From contig NZ_JAKLLN010000023.1 in the NCBI RefSeq assembly GCF_023150065.1, forward strand, positions 1 to 64,000: a stretch of DNA of 64,000 bases, given 5' to 3'. The translations under genes and the position numbers were made by a program. This stretch comes from Zoogloea sp. (lineage in GTDB: Bacteria; Pseudomonadota; Gammaproteobacteria; Burkholderiales; Rhodocyclaceae). The notes beneath the pieces are model-generated. The model searched no databases and was not told where the DNA came from. It saw only the letters and a list, made by a program, of their open reading frames with translations. The stretch's first letter is position 1. Each line of letters starts with the position of its first letter. This document shows positions 16,921-25,444 of this stretch, one piece after another.

Positions 16921-17616
16921 ATGCCCTTTGAACGCCTCCGCAACACCTTCAAACAACTGGGCGCCCTCGATGGCAGCCTGTATTACCTGCACCAGTTGCT
17001 GGAACGGGGAAGCCGCCGGCATGCCCGGCTGATGCGCTACTACCTGGTGGCCCAGCCGGTCAGCGGAGAAGCGGCCTGCCGCCCGTCGGCCAAGAACCCC
17101 GTCGTCGAGCTGATGCCCGACGATCCGCTGATCCCCTCCTTTCCCCGCCCTCCCGAGGTCATCGCCCGGCGCATGGCGGAGCGCTCCCAGTGCTTCGTGG
17201 CGCGCTCCGGCGACGAATTCACCGGTTTTCTGTGGCTCGCCTACGGCGCCTATGACGAAGACGAGGTGCGCTGCCGCTATGAACTGGCGGACACCACCTC
17301 CAGCGTCTGGGACTATGACGTGCACGTGGAGCCGAAACACCGCATCGGGCGCACGTTTGCACGGCTCTGGGATGCCGCCAACAGCCACCTGGACGCACGC
17401 GGCATCCGCTGGAGCATGTCGCGCATTTCGGCCTACAACCCGACATCCCTCGCCGCCCACGGCAGGCTCGGCATCCACAAGCTGTGCAGCGCCACCTTCC
17501 TGTGCATCGGCCCGCTGCAGATCAGCTTCATCGGCACATCTCCCTGGATCCACATCAGCTTTTCGGCGGCCTCCCGCCCCACCGTCAGGCTCGCGCCGCC
17601 ACGCCACGGACAATGA
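16921..17616 (+). CDS. GNAT-like protein of the exosortase A locus
   Basis: A 231-residue soluble protein. The central region (about residues 75-190) has the shape of a GNAT acyltransferase: RSGDEFTGFLWLAYGAYDEDEVR as strands beta2-beta4, VHVEPKHRIGRTFARLWDAAN as the acetyl-CoA loop and helix, and ISAYNPTSLAAHGRLGI as the Asn-Pro-containing motif that precedes the last helix. Substrate is unknown. It is divergent from the ACP operon and upstream of a glycosyltransferase, so a role in modifying a sugar or amine of the exopolysaccharide is the best inference. Confidence 0.7.
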   Translation: MPFERLRNTFKQLGALDGSLYYLHQLLERGSRRHARLMRYYLVAQPVSGEAACRPSAKNPVVELMPDDPLIPSFPRPPEVIARRMAERSQCFVARSGDEFTGFLWLAYGAYDEDEVRCRYELADTTSSVWDYDVHVEPKHRIGRTFARLWDAANSHLDARGIRWSMSRISAYNPTSLAAHGRLGIHKLCSATFLCIGPLQISFIGTSPWIHISFSAASRPTVRLAPPRHGQ

Positions 17617-17747
17617 CCGACGGAAGCACTATTTGGCAAAATTTATGAAGGGTGTCGGTTACACTCCGCGCCTCAATTCAAAGTAAATTTTCCGGCATCC
17701 GTCGAACCCAGGCCTGGCCGGGCCGGCGACCCGGATGCAGAGTGTTC

Positions 17748-18998
17748 ATGACCGACAAGCGTGTGCTGATGATTGCCTACCACTACCCGCCCGTGCGGAC
17801 GAGCAGTGGTATCCAGCGAACCCTGAAGTTCTCGGAATACCTGCGGGATCACGCCTGGGAACCGATGATCCTCACCGTCTCCCCGCGGGCCTACGAGGCG
17901 GTCAGCAACGATCAGATGGGCGAGATTCCCACCGGCATGGTGGTCGAGCGGGCTTTCGGCCTGGACACCGCGCGGCACCTGTCCCTCAAGGGCCGCTATC
18001 TGCGCTGGATGGCCCAGCCCGACCGCTGGGTCAGCTGGTGGCCGATGGGCGTGATCCGCGGCATGCAGCTGATCCGCCGCTACCGGCCCAAGGCCATCTT
18101 TGCCACCTTCCCCATCGCCACCGCGCCGATGATCGGCCTGACCCTGCACAAGCTGTCGGGCCTGCCCCTGGTCCTCGACTTCCGGGACGGCATGACCGAA
18201 CCCGGCTACCCGGTGAATCCGAGCACCTGGAAGATCCACCGACGCCTCGAATCCCGGCTCATCGCCGCCTGCAGCCGTGCCATCTTCACCACCCGGGCCA
18301 CCCGGGACATGTACGCCGAGCGCTACCCCGACAAACCGGCCAGCTGCTGGGCGGTGATCGAGAACGGCTTCGACGAGGACAACTTCCGCGACGCCGAGCA
18401 AGGCCTCGACACCCGTCGCCTGGGCCCGGAAGGCCAGATGGTGCTGGTGCACAGCGGCGTGCTCTACCCCGCCGAGCGCGACCCGCGGGCCTTCTTTGCC
18501 GCGCTCCAGGCCATGAAGACGGCCGGCGAGATCTCCGCGGCAAGCCTGCGCATCATCCTGCGGGCCACCGGCACCGACGATTACTACAGCAAGCTGCTGA
18601 CCGAATACGGCATCGACGACATCGTGGTGATCGAGCCCGTGGTGGCCTATCGCACCGCCCTCCAGGAGATGATGCGTGCCGACGGCCTGCTGCTGTTCCA
18701 GGCCGCCGCCTGCAACAAGCAGATCCCGGCCAAGCTCTACGAATACGCCCGCGCCGGCAAGCCCATCATTGCCCTGACCGACTTTGCCGGCAACACCGCC
18801 GGCACCCTCAACACCCTGCAGGCCCCGTGGATCGCCGACATCACCGACGCCGGCAAGATCCGCGAGATGCTCGGCACGATCATCGCCCGCTGGCGGGATG
18901 GCACCCTGCAAGGGGTCGAACGCCAGCTTGCCGACACCTGCTCGCGCCGCTCGCGCACCGCCGAACTGGCCAGACTGCTCGACAGCCTGCCCGCCTGA
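17748..18998 (+). CDS. glycosyltransferase, GT4-like
   Basis: A 416-residue cytoplasmic glycosyltransferase of GT-B fold. The N-domain starts KRVLMIAYHYPPVRTSSGIQRTLKF, typical of family 4-type enzymes, and the C-domain contains EPVVAYRTALQEMMRADGLLLFQ and IPAKLYEYARAGKPIIAL, the E-x7-E-like donor-binding motif. It probably transfers a sugar to a lipid-linked acceptor during exopolysaccharide assembly. ATG 17748 begins at the first strand of the Rossmann-like domain; upstream open frame lacks coding character. Confidence 0.85.
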   Translation: MTDKRVLMIAYHYPPVRTSSGIQRTLKFSEYLRDHAWEPMILTVSPRAYEAVSNDQMGEIPTGMVVERAFGLDTARHLSLKGRYLRWMAQPDRWVSWWPMGVIRGMQLIRRYRPKAIFATFPIATAPMIGLTLHKLSGLPLVLDFRDGMTEPGYPVNPSTWKIHRRLESRLIAACSRAIFTTRATRDMYAERYPDKPASCWAVIENGFDEDNFRDAEQGLDTRRLGPEGQMVLVHSGVLYPAERDPRAFFAALQAMKTAGEISAASLRIILRATGTDDYYSKLLTEYGIDDIVVIEPVVAYRTALQEMMRADGLLLFQAAACNKQIPAKLYEYARAGKPIIALTDFAGNTAGTLNTLQAPWIADITDAGKIREMLGTIIARWRDGTLQGVERQLADTCSRRSRTAELARLLDSLPA

Positions 18999-19123
18999 GG
19001 CACTGAATCACCCCGGCTGTGATCCATCACGCGTATTCGGTCATGAAGCTCAGATAGACTGGCGGCCGCAGTCAAACGGTGGCTTTGCCCGCTCAACCGG
19101 TTCGAAGAATTCACTCCACACCC

Positions 19124-20728
19124 ATGCACACGACGACTCTCCTCCACGAACTGATCTCCGCCTCGGCGGAGCGTGCCCCCGCCTCTGCCGCCCTGACGGC
19201 CGGCGCCATCACCCTCAGCTACCAGGAACTCGACACCCAGGTGGCCGGCTTTTCCGCCGGGCTGATGGCCCTGGGCCTCGACCGGGGCGAGCGGGTCGGC
19301 ATCTTCCTGGACAAACGCATCGAGATGGTGGTCGCGAGCTTCGGCACCGCCCGGGCCGGTGGCGCCTTCGTTCCGGTCAACCCCATCCTCAAGGGCGAAC
19401 AGATCGGCCACATCCTGCGTGACTGCAACGCCCGCGTGCTGGTGACCTCCCCCGAGCGCCTGCCCCTGCTGGCCGACACCCTCAATCACTGCCACGACCT
19501 GCGCCAGGTGATCCTCACCGGCCCCCTGACCAAGCCCGTCGAGCTGCAGTCGGCGAGCCTGCACCAGTGGTCCGACGTGCTGGCAAGCCCTCCCTGTGCC
19601 GGCCACAGGGTCGTCGACAGCGACATCCTGTCCATCCTGTACACCTCCGGCAGCACCGGGCGCCCCAAGGGCGTGGTGCTGTCCCACCGCAACATGGTGG
19701 CCGGCGCCAAGAGCGTCGCCAGCTACCTGGGCAACACCTCCGACGATACCCTGCTGGCGGCCCTGCCCCTGTCCTTCGATGCGGGCTTCTCCCAGCTCAC
19801 CACCGCCTTCCATGCGGGCGCCCGGGTCGTGCTGCTCAACTACCTGCTGCCCCAGGACGTGCTCAAGGCCATGGTCAAGGAGAAGGTCACCGGCCTCACC
19901 GCCGTGCCGCCGCTCTACATCCAGCTGGCCCAGCTCAAGTGGCCCGAAACGGTCACTGATCATCTGCGCTACTTCGCCAACACCGGCGGCCGCATGCCCC
20001 TGGAAACCCTCAAGGCCCTGCGCGCCCACCTGCCGCGCACCCAGCCCTTCCTGATGTACGGCCTCACCGAGGCCTTCCGCGCCACCTACCTGCCCCCCGA
20101 CCAGGTGGACACCCGCCCCGACTCCATCGGCAAGGCCATCCCCAACGCCGAGGTGCTGGTGCTGCGCGAGGACGGCAGCGAGTGCGCACCCAACGAACCG
20201 GGCGAACTCGTGCAACGTGGCGCCCACGTGGCCATGGGCTACTGGAACGACCCCGAGAAGACCGCCGAGCGCTTCAAGCCCCTGCCCGCCACCGCGCCGG
20301 GCCGCCAGAGCGGCTTCGTGCTCCCCGAAATCGCCGTGTTCTCCGGCGACACCGTGCGCCGTGACGAGGAAGGCTACCTGTACTTCATCGGTCGCCGCGA
20401 CGAGATGATGAAGACCTCCGGCTACCGGGTCAGCCCCACCGAGGTCGAGGAGATCCTCTACAGCACCCAGATGGTGGGCGAATGCGTCGCCTTCGGCGTG
20501 CCCCACCCGGCCCTCGGCCACTCCATCTGCGTGATCGCCACCGGCAAGGACGGCGCCGCCCTCGACAGTGCGGCCCTGCTGGCCGAATGCAAGCAGCGCA
20601 TGCCCGCCTACATGGTGCCTTCGGTGATCGAGGCGCGGGACGGCCCCCTGCCCCGCAACCCCAACGGCAAGATCGACCGCAAGACCCTTTCCACCGAATT
20701 CGAGAACACGCACAAGGTGCAGCAATGA
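19124..20728 (+). CDS. acyl-CoA ligase (AMP-forming), exosortase A system-associated
   Basis: A 534-residue ANL-superfamily adenylating enzyme. Core motifs: ILYTSGSTGRPKGVVLSH (A3, P-loop), YGLTEAFRATYLP (A5), GDTVRRDEEGYLYFIGRRDEMMKTSGYRVSPTE (A7-A8) and NGKIDRKTL (A10 with catalytic Lys). The protein presumably loads an acyl or amino acid onto the ACP at 16407-16655. Start ATG 19124; the gene overlaps the decarboxylase by ATGA at 20725-20728, so ligase and decarboxylase are co-translated. This ligase-decarboxylase pair is a hallmark of exosortase A loci. Confidence 0.9.
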   Translation: MHTTTLLHELISASAERAPASAALTAGAITLSYQELDTQVAGFSAGLMALGLDRGERVGIFLDKRIEMVVASFGTARAGGAFVPVNPILKGEQIGHILRDCNARVLVTSPERLPLLADTLNHCHDLRQVILTGPLTKPVELQSASLHQWSDVLASPPCAGHRVVDSDILSILYTSGSTGRPKGVVLSHRNMVAGAKSVASYLGNTSDDTLLAALPLSFDAGFSQLTTAFHAGARVVLLNYLLPQDVLKAMVKEKVTGLTAVPPLYIQLAQLKWPETVTDHLRYFANTGGRMPLETLKALRAHLPRTQPFLMYGLTEAFRATYLPPDQVDTRPDSIGKAIPNAEVLVLREDGSECAPNEPGELVQRGAHVAMGYWNDPEKTAERFKPLPATAPGRQSGFVLPEIAVFSGDTVRRDEEGYLYFIGRRDEMMKTSGYRVSPTEVEEILYSTQMVGECVAFGVPHPALGHSICVIATGKDGAALDSAALLAECKQRMPAYMVPSVIEARDGPLPRNPNGKIDRKTLSTEFENTHKVQQ

Positions 20729-21969
20729 GCGATACCCCCCGCGAAAAGCCGGTCCATGCCTCCACCGACCAGTTTCCCGTCCAGGGCAACGAAATGCGGG
20801 TGGGCGGCATCCCCCTGACCCGCCTTGCCGCCCGGGTTGGCCAGACCCCGTTCTACGCCTACGACCGCGCCCTGCTGACCCGCCGCGCCACCGAGCTGCG
20901 CGCCGCCCTGCCGGCCGGCATCAAGCTGCACTACGCCATGAAGGCCAACCCCATGCCCGCCGTGGTCACCCACATGGCCGGCCTGGTGGATGGCATCGAC
21001 GTGGCCTCCGGCCTTGAGCTCAATGTGGCCCTGGACAGCGGCGCCGACCCCCGCGAGATCAGTTTCGCCGGCCCCGGCAAGAGCGACGAGGAGCTGAAGA
21101 AGGCGGTTGCCGCCGGCATCCTCATCAACATCGAATCCTTCCGCGAAGTCGGCGTGCTCGCCTCCATCCAGCAGGAAACCGGCTGGACGGCCCGCGTGGC
21201 TGTGCGTGTCAATCCCGACTTCGAACTCAAGAGCTCGGGCATGAAAATGGGCGGCGGCCCCAAGCAGTTCGGCGTGGATGCCGAGCAGGTGCCGGAACTG
21301 CTGGCCGAGATCGGCAAGGCCGGCCTGGGCTTCGAAGGCTTCCACCTTTTTGCCGGCTCCCAGAACCTGCGCCCCGAGTCCATCGTCGAGGCCCAGCGCA
21401 AGTGCTTCGAGCTGGCCCTGCGCCTGGCCGAATCGGCCCCCGGCCCGGTCAAGTTCCTCAACCTGGGCGGCGGTTTCGGTATCCCCTACTTCCCGGGTGA
21501 GCAGCGCCTCGATCTCAGCACCATCAGTGCCAACCTGGCCGCCATCCAGGAGGACGCCCGCCAGAAGATGCCCCAGGCCGAGATCGTCATCGAGCTGGGC
21601 CGCTACTTCGTGGGCGAGGCCGGCATCTATGTGTGCCAGGTGGTGGACCGCAAGGTCTCCCGCGGCCACACCTATCTGGTCACCAACGGCGGCCTGCACC
21701 ATCACCTGTCGGCCTCCGGCAACTTTGGCCAGGTGATCCGCAAGAACTACCCGGTGGCCATCGGCAACCGCATGGGCGCCCCGGCCGGCGAGGCCGTGTC
21801 GGTGGTCGGCCCCCTGTGCACGCCCCTCGACATCCTGGGCGACCGCATGAACCTCCCCGATGCCCAACCCGGCGACCTGGTGGTGGTGTTCCAGTCCGGC
21901 GCCTACGGCGCAACGGCCAGCCCCCGCGGCTTCCTGAGCCACCCGGATCTGGTCGAAGTCCTGGTCTGA
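20725..21969 (+). CDS. PLP-dependent decarboxylase, exosortase A system-associated
   Basis: A 414-residue fold-type III decarboxylase related to diaminopimelate/ornithine decarboxylase. PLP-binding lysine is in HYAMKANPMPAVV; the phosphate loop is NLGGGFGIPYF; GRYFVGEAGIY and the C-terminal GPLCTPLDILGD (Cys-Thr-Pro-x-Asp) complete the active site. Substrate is an unknown amino acid. It probably supplies a decarboxylated building block for the locus product together with the ligase and ACP. The start lies inside the ligase stop codon region. Confidence 0.9.
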   Translation: MSDTPREKPVHASTDQFPVQGNEMRVGGIPLTRLAARVGQTPFYAYDRALLTRRATELRAALPAGIKLHYAMKANPMPAVVTHMAGLVDGIDVASGLELNVALDSGADPREISFAGPGKSDEELKKAVAAGILINIESFREVGVLASIQQETGWTARVAVRVNPDFELKSSGMKMGGGPKQFGVDAEQVPELLAEIGKAGLGFEGFHLFAGSQNLRPESIVEAQRKCFELALRLAESAPGPVKFLNLGGGFGIPYFPGEQRLDLSTISANLAAIQEDARQKMPQAEIVIELGRYFVGEAGIYVCQVVDRKVSRGHTYLVTNGGLHHHLSASGNFGQVIRKNYPVAIGNRMGAPAGEAVSVVGPLCTPLDILGDRMNLPDAQPGDLVVVFQSGAYGATASPRGFLSHPDLVEVLV

Positions 21970-22067
21970 GCGACCGGGGCTGACGCCGCGGCATCGCCAG
22001 GCCCCTGGCCGGATGCCCCAGCCCAGCCCCATCAACGCCCATTCCGCCCTCTTACCGACCCGAGTTC

Positions 22068-23555
22068 ATGTCCCCTCCCCAGAGAAGCCTCTTTGCCAAC
22101 GCCCTGATCGTGGTGGCCATGCGCTGGACCGATCGCCTGATCGGTCTGGTCAGCACCCTGATCCTGGCGCGCATCCTCACCCCCGAGGATTTCGGCATCA
22201 TCGCCATGGCTTCGGTACTGGTCGGCCTGGTGGACGTGCTGCTGGACCTGGGCGTCAACATGGCGCTGATCCAGAACGCCAACGCCGACGACGAGGATTA
22301 CCACACCGCCTGGACCATCCGCCTGATCCAGTCGGCGGCGGTAGGCGCCATCATCTTTGCCCTCGCCCCCCTGGCGGCCGACTACTACCGCGACCCCCGG
22401 GTTGCCGATGTGACCCGCCTGATGGCCGTGGGCATGGTGTTGGGCGGCTTCGAGAACATCGGCGTGGTGTGCTTCCAGAAGAGCATGGCCTTCGGGCAGG
22501 ATTTCCGCTTCTTCTTCATCCGGCGCCTGGCGGGCTTTGTGGTCACCATCGCCCTCGCCGTCACCCTCGAGTCCTACTGGGCCATGCCCCTTGGCGCCCT
22601 GGCCGGACGCTTCACCGGGGTGGTGCTGAGCTACACCATGCACCCCTTCCGGCCGCGCTTCTCCCTGTCCCGCGTCCGGCACCTGTGGTCCTTCTCCCAA
22701 TGGGCCCTGATCCGCAGCATCGGTGTGTATTTCGACACCCAGTTCGACCGCTTCCTGGTTGGCCGTATCTCCGGTGCCTCCACCATGGGTGCCTACACCC
22801 TGGCCACCGAGATCGCCCAGATGCCGTCCACCGAGCTGCTCCAGCCCCTGGGCCGGGTGCTCTTTCCGGCCTTTGTCGCCACCAAGCACGACCCGGCGCG
22901 GCTGCGCGAAGCCTACCTGGTGGCCCTGGCCGTCCAGGCCCTGCTGGCGATTCCGGCGGGGGTCGGCCTGGCCTGCGTGGCCGACCGGGCCGTGATGATC
23001 ATGCTCGGTGCCCAGTGGGAAAGCGCCATTCCCTTCGTCCAGACCCTGGCCCTGGTCTTCGCCCTGGCTGCCTTGTCCCATGCGGCGGGCTACCTGCTCA
23101 TCACCATCGGCAAGATCCGCACCCTCAGCCTCTTCGTGTGGGTCCAGAACATCGTCTTCCTGTCGATTGCGGGTGTGATGTTCTCTTCGCTCAGCGCCCT
23201 CGACATCGCCCACCTCCGCCTGGGCGTGGCCGCCTTCGGTCTGGTCCTCTTTCTGGGCGTGATCCTGCTCGAAGTGCGGGAGCTGCGCGCCACCGACCTC
23301 CTGCGCGCCATCTGGCGCCCGGCCACGGCCGCCGGCCTGATGGCCCTGAGCGACATGCTCGTCAGTTTCCCCGACAGCCTGCCCCTGCTGCTTGCCTTCC
23401 TGTTGGAGGTGGCCCTGGGTGCCCTGTCCTATTCGGTCGCCCTGCTCGGGCTGTGGGCCCTGAGTGGCCGCCCCCAGGGCGCCGAAGCCTACATCCTCGC
23501 CAAGCTGAAGCTGTCCCGCTTTCTGCCGGCCGCCCAGCGCAGCGATGCGCAGTAA
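22068..23555 (+). CDS. oligosaccharide flippase (Wzx/MATE-like)
   Basis: A 495-residue polytopic membrane protein with about 12-14 hydrophobic segments. The N-terminus (ANALIVVAMRWTDRLIGLVSTLILARILTPEDFGI) is characteristic of polysaccharide_synt/Wzx exporters, which flip undecaprenyl-linked repeat units to the periplasmic side. Located between the decarboxylase and the asparagine-synthase-like gene in the same direction. Its presence implies a Wzy-type exopolysaccharide; no polymerase is in the window. Confidence 0.87.
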   Translation: MSPPQRSLFANALIVVAMRWTDRLIGLVSTLILARILTPEDFGIIAMASVLVGLVDVLLDLGVNMALIQNANADDEDYHTAWTIRLIQSAAVGAIIFALAPLAADYYRDPRVADVTRLMAVGMVLGGFENIGVVCFQKSMAFGQDFRFFFIRRLAGFVVTIALAVTLESYWAMPLGALAGRFTGVVLSYTMHPFRPRFSLSRVRHLWSFSQWALIRSIGVYFDTQFDRFLVGRISGASTMGAYTLATEIAQMPSTELLQPLGRVLFPAFVATKHDPARLREAYLVALAVQALLAIPAGVGLACVADRAVMIMLGAQWESAIPFVQTLALVFALAALSHAAGYLLITIGKIRTLSLFVWVQNIVFLSIAGVMFSSLSALDIAHLRLGVAAFGLVLFLGVILLEVRELRATDLLRAIWRPATAAGLMALSDMLVSFPDSLPLLLAFLLEVALGALSYSVALLGLWALSGRPQGAEAYILAKLKLSRFLPAAQRSDAQ

Positions 23556-23579
23556 TTCAATGAATGAACGGAGTCAGAG

Positions 23580-25385
23580 TTGGAAAGCAAAACCTTGATC
23601 CACGCCCGCCTGACGGCACCCCGCAGCGGCATTGCCCCCGATCTGGCCATCCAGCCCTCTTCCGAAGGCTGGACCTGCACCTGGGCCGGCGGGCGGATGA
23701 ATGTACGCAAGCCTGCCACCCTGGCCGAGCGTAACGGCGTCCTGTGCGTCAGCCGGGGCGCGCCGCGCTTCAGCGAAGCCGGCAGCAGCAGCGCCGCCGA
23801 GCTCTGGCTGAGCCGTTTCGAACAACGGGGCGCCAAGGCCGTCGACGGCGTCAAGGGCCGCTACGCAGTGGCCTTCATCGACACCCGTAGCAACACTGTC
23901 TCCCTCTTCAACGACCGCTTTGACACCGAACCCTGGTGCTACGGCCTTGAAAACGGCGAGCTGGCCCTGGCTGACCGGGCCGACGGCGTGCCCCTCGAAA
24001 AGCGCAGCATCAGCGCCCAGACGATCTTCGACTACCTGTACTTCCACGTCATCCCGTCGCCGCTGACCATCTTCAACGAGGTGCACCGCCTGCCCCCCGC
24101 CAGCCAGCTGCAGTGGAACGGTGGCAAGGCCAACATCAGCAAGCACTGGATCCCCGAGTTCGGCGAAACCCCGGGCATCAGCCTCTCCGAGGCCAAAGGC
24201 CGCTTCCTCGACATCGTCCGCGAATCCGTACGCCAGGAATACGCCGGCCCCGACACCGGCTCCTTCCTCTCCGGCGGCACCGACAGCTCCACCGTGTCCG
24301 GCATGCTCTGCCAGGTGGGCGGAGCCCCGGCCCGCACCTACTCCATGGGCTTTGACGCCACCGGCTACGACGAGATGGAGTACGCCCGGATCGCCGCCAA
24401 GCATTTCAAGACCGACCACCACGAGTACTACGTCACCCCGGAAGACCTGCTCGAAGGCATCCCCCTGGTAGCCCACAGCTACGACCAGCCCTTCGGCAAC
24501 TCGTCCGCCGTGCCGGCCTGGATCTGCGCCAGCCGCGCCCGCGCCGACGGCATCACCAAGCTGCTGGCCGGTGACGGTGGCGACGAACTCTTCGGCGGCA
24601 ACTCCCGCTACGCCAAGCAGAAGGTCTTCGGCTGGTACGACACCATCCCCTCCCTGCTGCGCAGCACCGTGGTCGAGCCCATCTCCGGCCTCCCCGGCCT
24701 GGGCAGCATCCCGCTGGTCAAGAAAGGCGTGAGCTATGTCGAACAGGCCCGCGTGCCCATGCCCGACCGCATGGAGATGTACAACCTGCTGCATCGCCTG
24801 GGCATCGACACCGTTTTCGAGTCCGGCTTCTGCCGCCAGGTCGACCTGGACTCCCCGGGCAAGCTGCAGCGCGCCACCTGGGGCGAGGTGAAGAACGCCA
24901 GCCTGGTCAATCGCATGCTCGCCTTCGACTGGAAATACACCCTGGCCGACAACGACCTGCCCAAGGTCATCGGCACCACCCGCCTGGCCGGTGTGGATGT
25001 GGGCTTCCCCTTCCTGTCCGACGAACTGCTGGACTTCTCGCTCACCCTGCCCACCGAGTGGAAGCTCAAGGGCCTCAAGCTGCGCTGGCTGTTCAAGGAA
25101 GCGCTGCGCGGCTTCCTGCCCGACGAGATCATCACCAAGAAGAAGCACGGCTTCGGCCTGCCCTTCGGCATCTGGGCAGTCAAGCACCCGGGCCTCAGCA
25201 AGCTGGCCACCGAAAACCTCGAAGCCTTCGCCGCCCGCGGCGTGATCCGCCCGGGCTTCATCCGCGAGCTGCACGAAAAGTGGCTGCCCGAAAGCCCGGG
25301 CTACTACGGCGAGATGGTGTGGATCATCATGATGCTGGAGCAATGGCTGCAGGCCTATGCGCCGGACTGGAAGATGGAGAAGTAA
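23580..25385 (+). CDS. asparagine-synthase-like amidotransferase without N-terminal Cys
   Basis: A 601-residue homologue of class B asparagine synthetase. The PP-loop ATP motif SGGTDSS and GDGGDELFGGN of the synthetase domain are intact. The N-terminal glutaminase-like part lacks Cys at position 2 (sequence starts MESKTL), so it should not use glutamine like AsnB. Start is TTG 23580 with GGAG at 23570-23573; nearby ATGs are out of frame. Asparagine-synthase-like genes in exosortase/polysaccharide loci are known to be needed for floc formation in Zoogloea, probably by amidating sugar acids. The role here follows from that context. Confidence 0.85.
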   Translation: MESKTLIHARLTAPRSGIAPDLAIQPSSEGWTCTWAGGRMNVRKPATLAERNGVLCVSRGAPRFSEAGSSSAAELWLSRFEQRGAKAVDGVKGRYAVAFIDTRSNTVSLFNDRFDTEPWCYGLENGELALADRADGVPLEKRSISAQTIFDYLYFHVIPSPLTIFNEVHRLPPASQLQWNGGKANISKHWIPEFGETPGISLSEAKGRFLDIVRESVRQEYAGPDTGSFLSGGTDSSTVSGMLCQVGGAPARTYSMGFDATGYDEMEYARIAAKHFKTDHHEYYVTPEDLLEGIPLVAHSYDQPFGNSSAVPAWICASRARADGITKLLAGDGGDELFGGNSRYAKQKVFGWYDTIPSLLRSTVVEPISGLPGLGSIPLVKKGVSYVEQARVPMPDRMEMYNLLHRLGIDTVFESGFCRQVDLDSPGKLQRATWGEVKNASLVNRMLAFDWKYTLADNDLPKVIGTTRLAGVDVGFPFLSDELLDFSLTLPTEWKLKGLKLRWLFKEALRGFLPDEIITKKKHGFGLPFGIWAVKHPGLSKLATENLEAFAARGVIRPGFIRELHEKWLPESPGYYGEMVWIIMMLEQWLQAYAPDWKMEK

Positions 25386-25392
25386 GTACACA

Positions 25393-25422
25393 ATCAAAAG
25401 CCCGCAAACGCGGGCTTTTGAT
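25393..25422. terminator. bidirectional intrinsic terminator
   Basis: Thirteen-base arms (25393-25405 and 25410-25422) are perfect inverse complements around loop aaac, with A- and T-rich ends on both sides. It serves the asparagine-synthase-like gene on the plus strand and the convergent flotillin gene on the minus strand. Confidence 0.85.
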
Positions 25423-25444
25423 TTATCGGGGGCTCAAGGCGGCA

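Noticed and set aside
16695-17747. Sigma-54 (-24/-12) promoters for the exosortase locus
   Set aside because: TGGCA-like and TTTGCAT-like words occur, but none with the required GG-N10-GC spacing.
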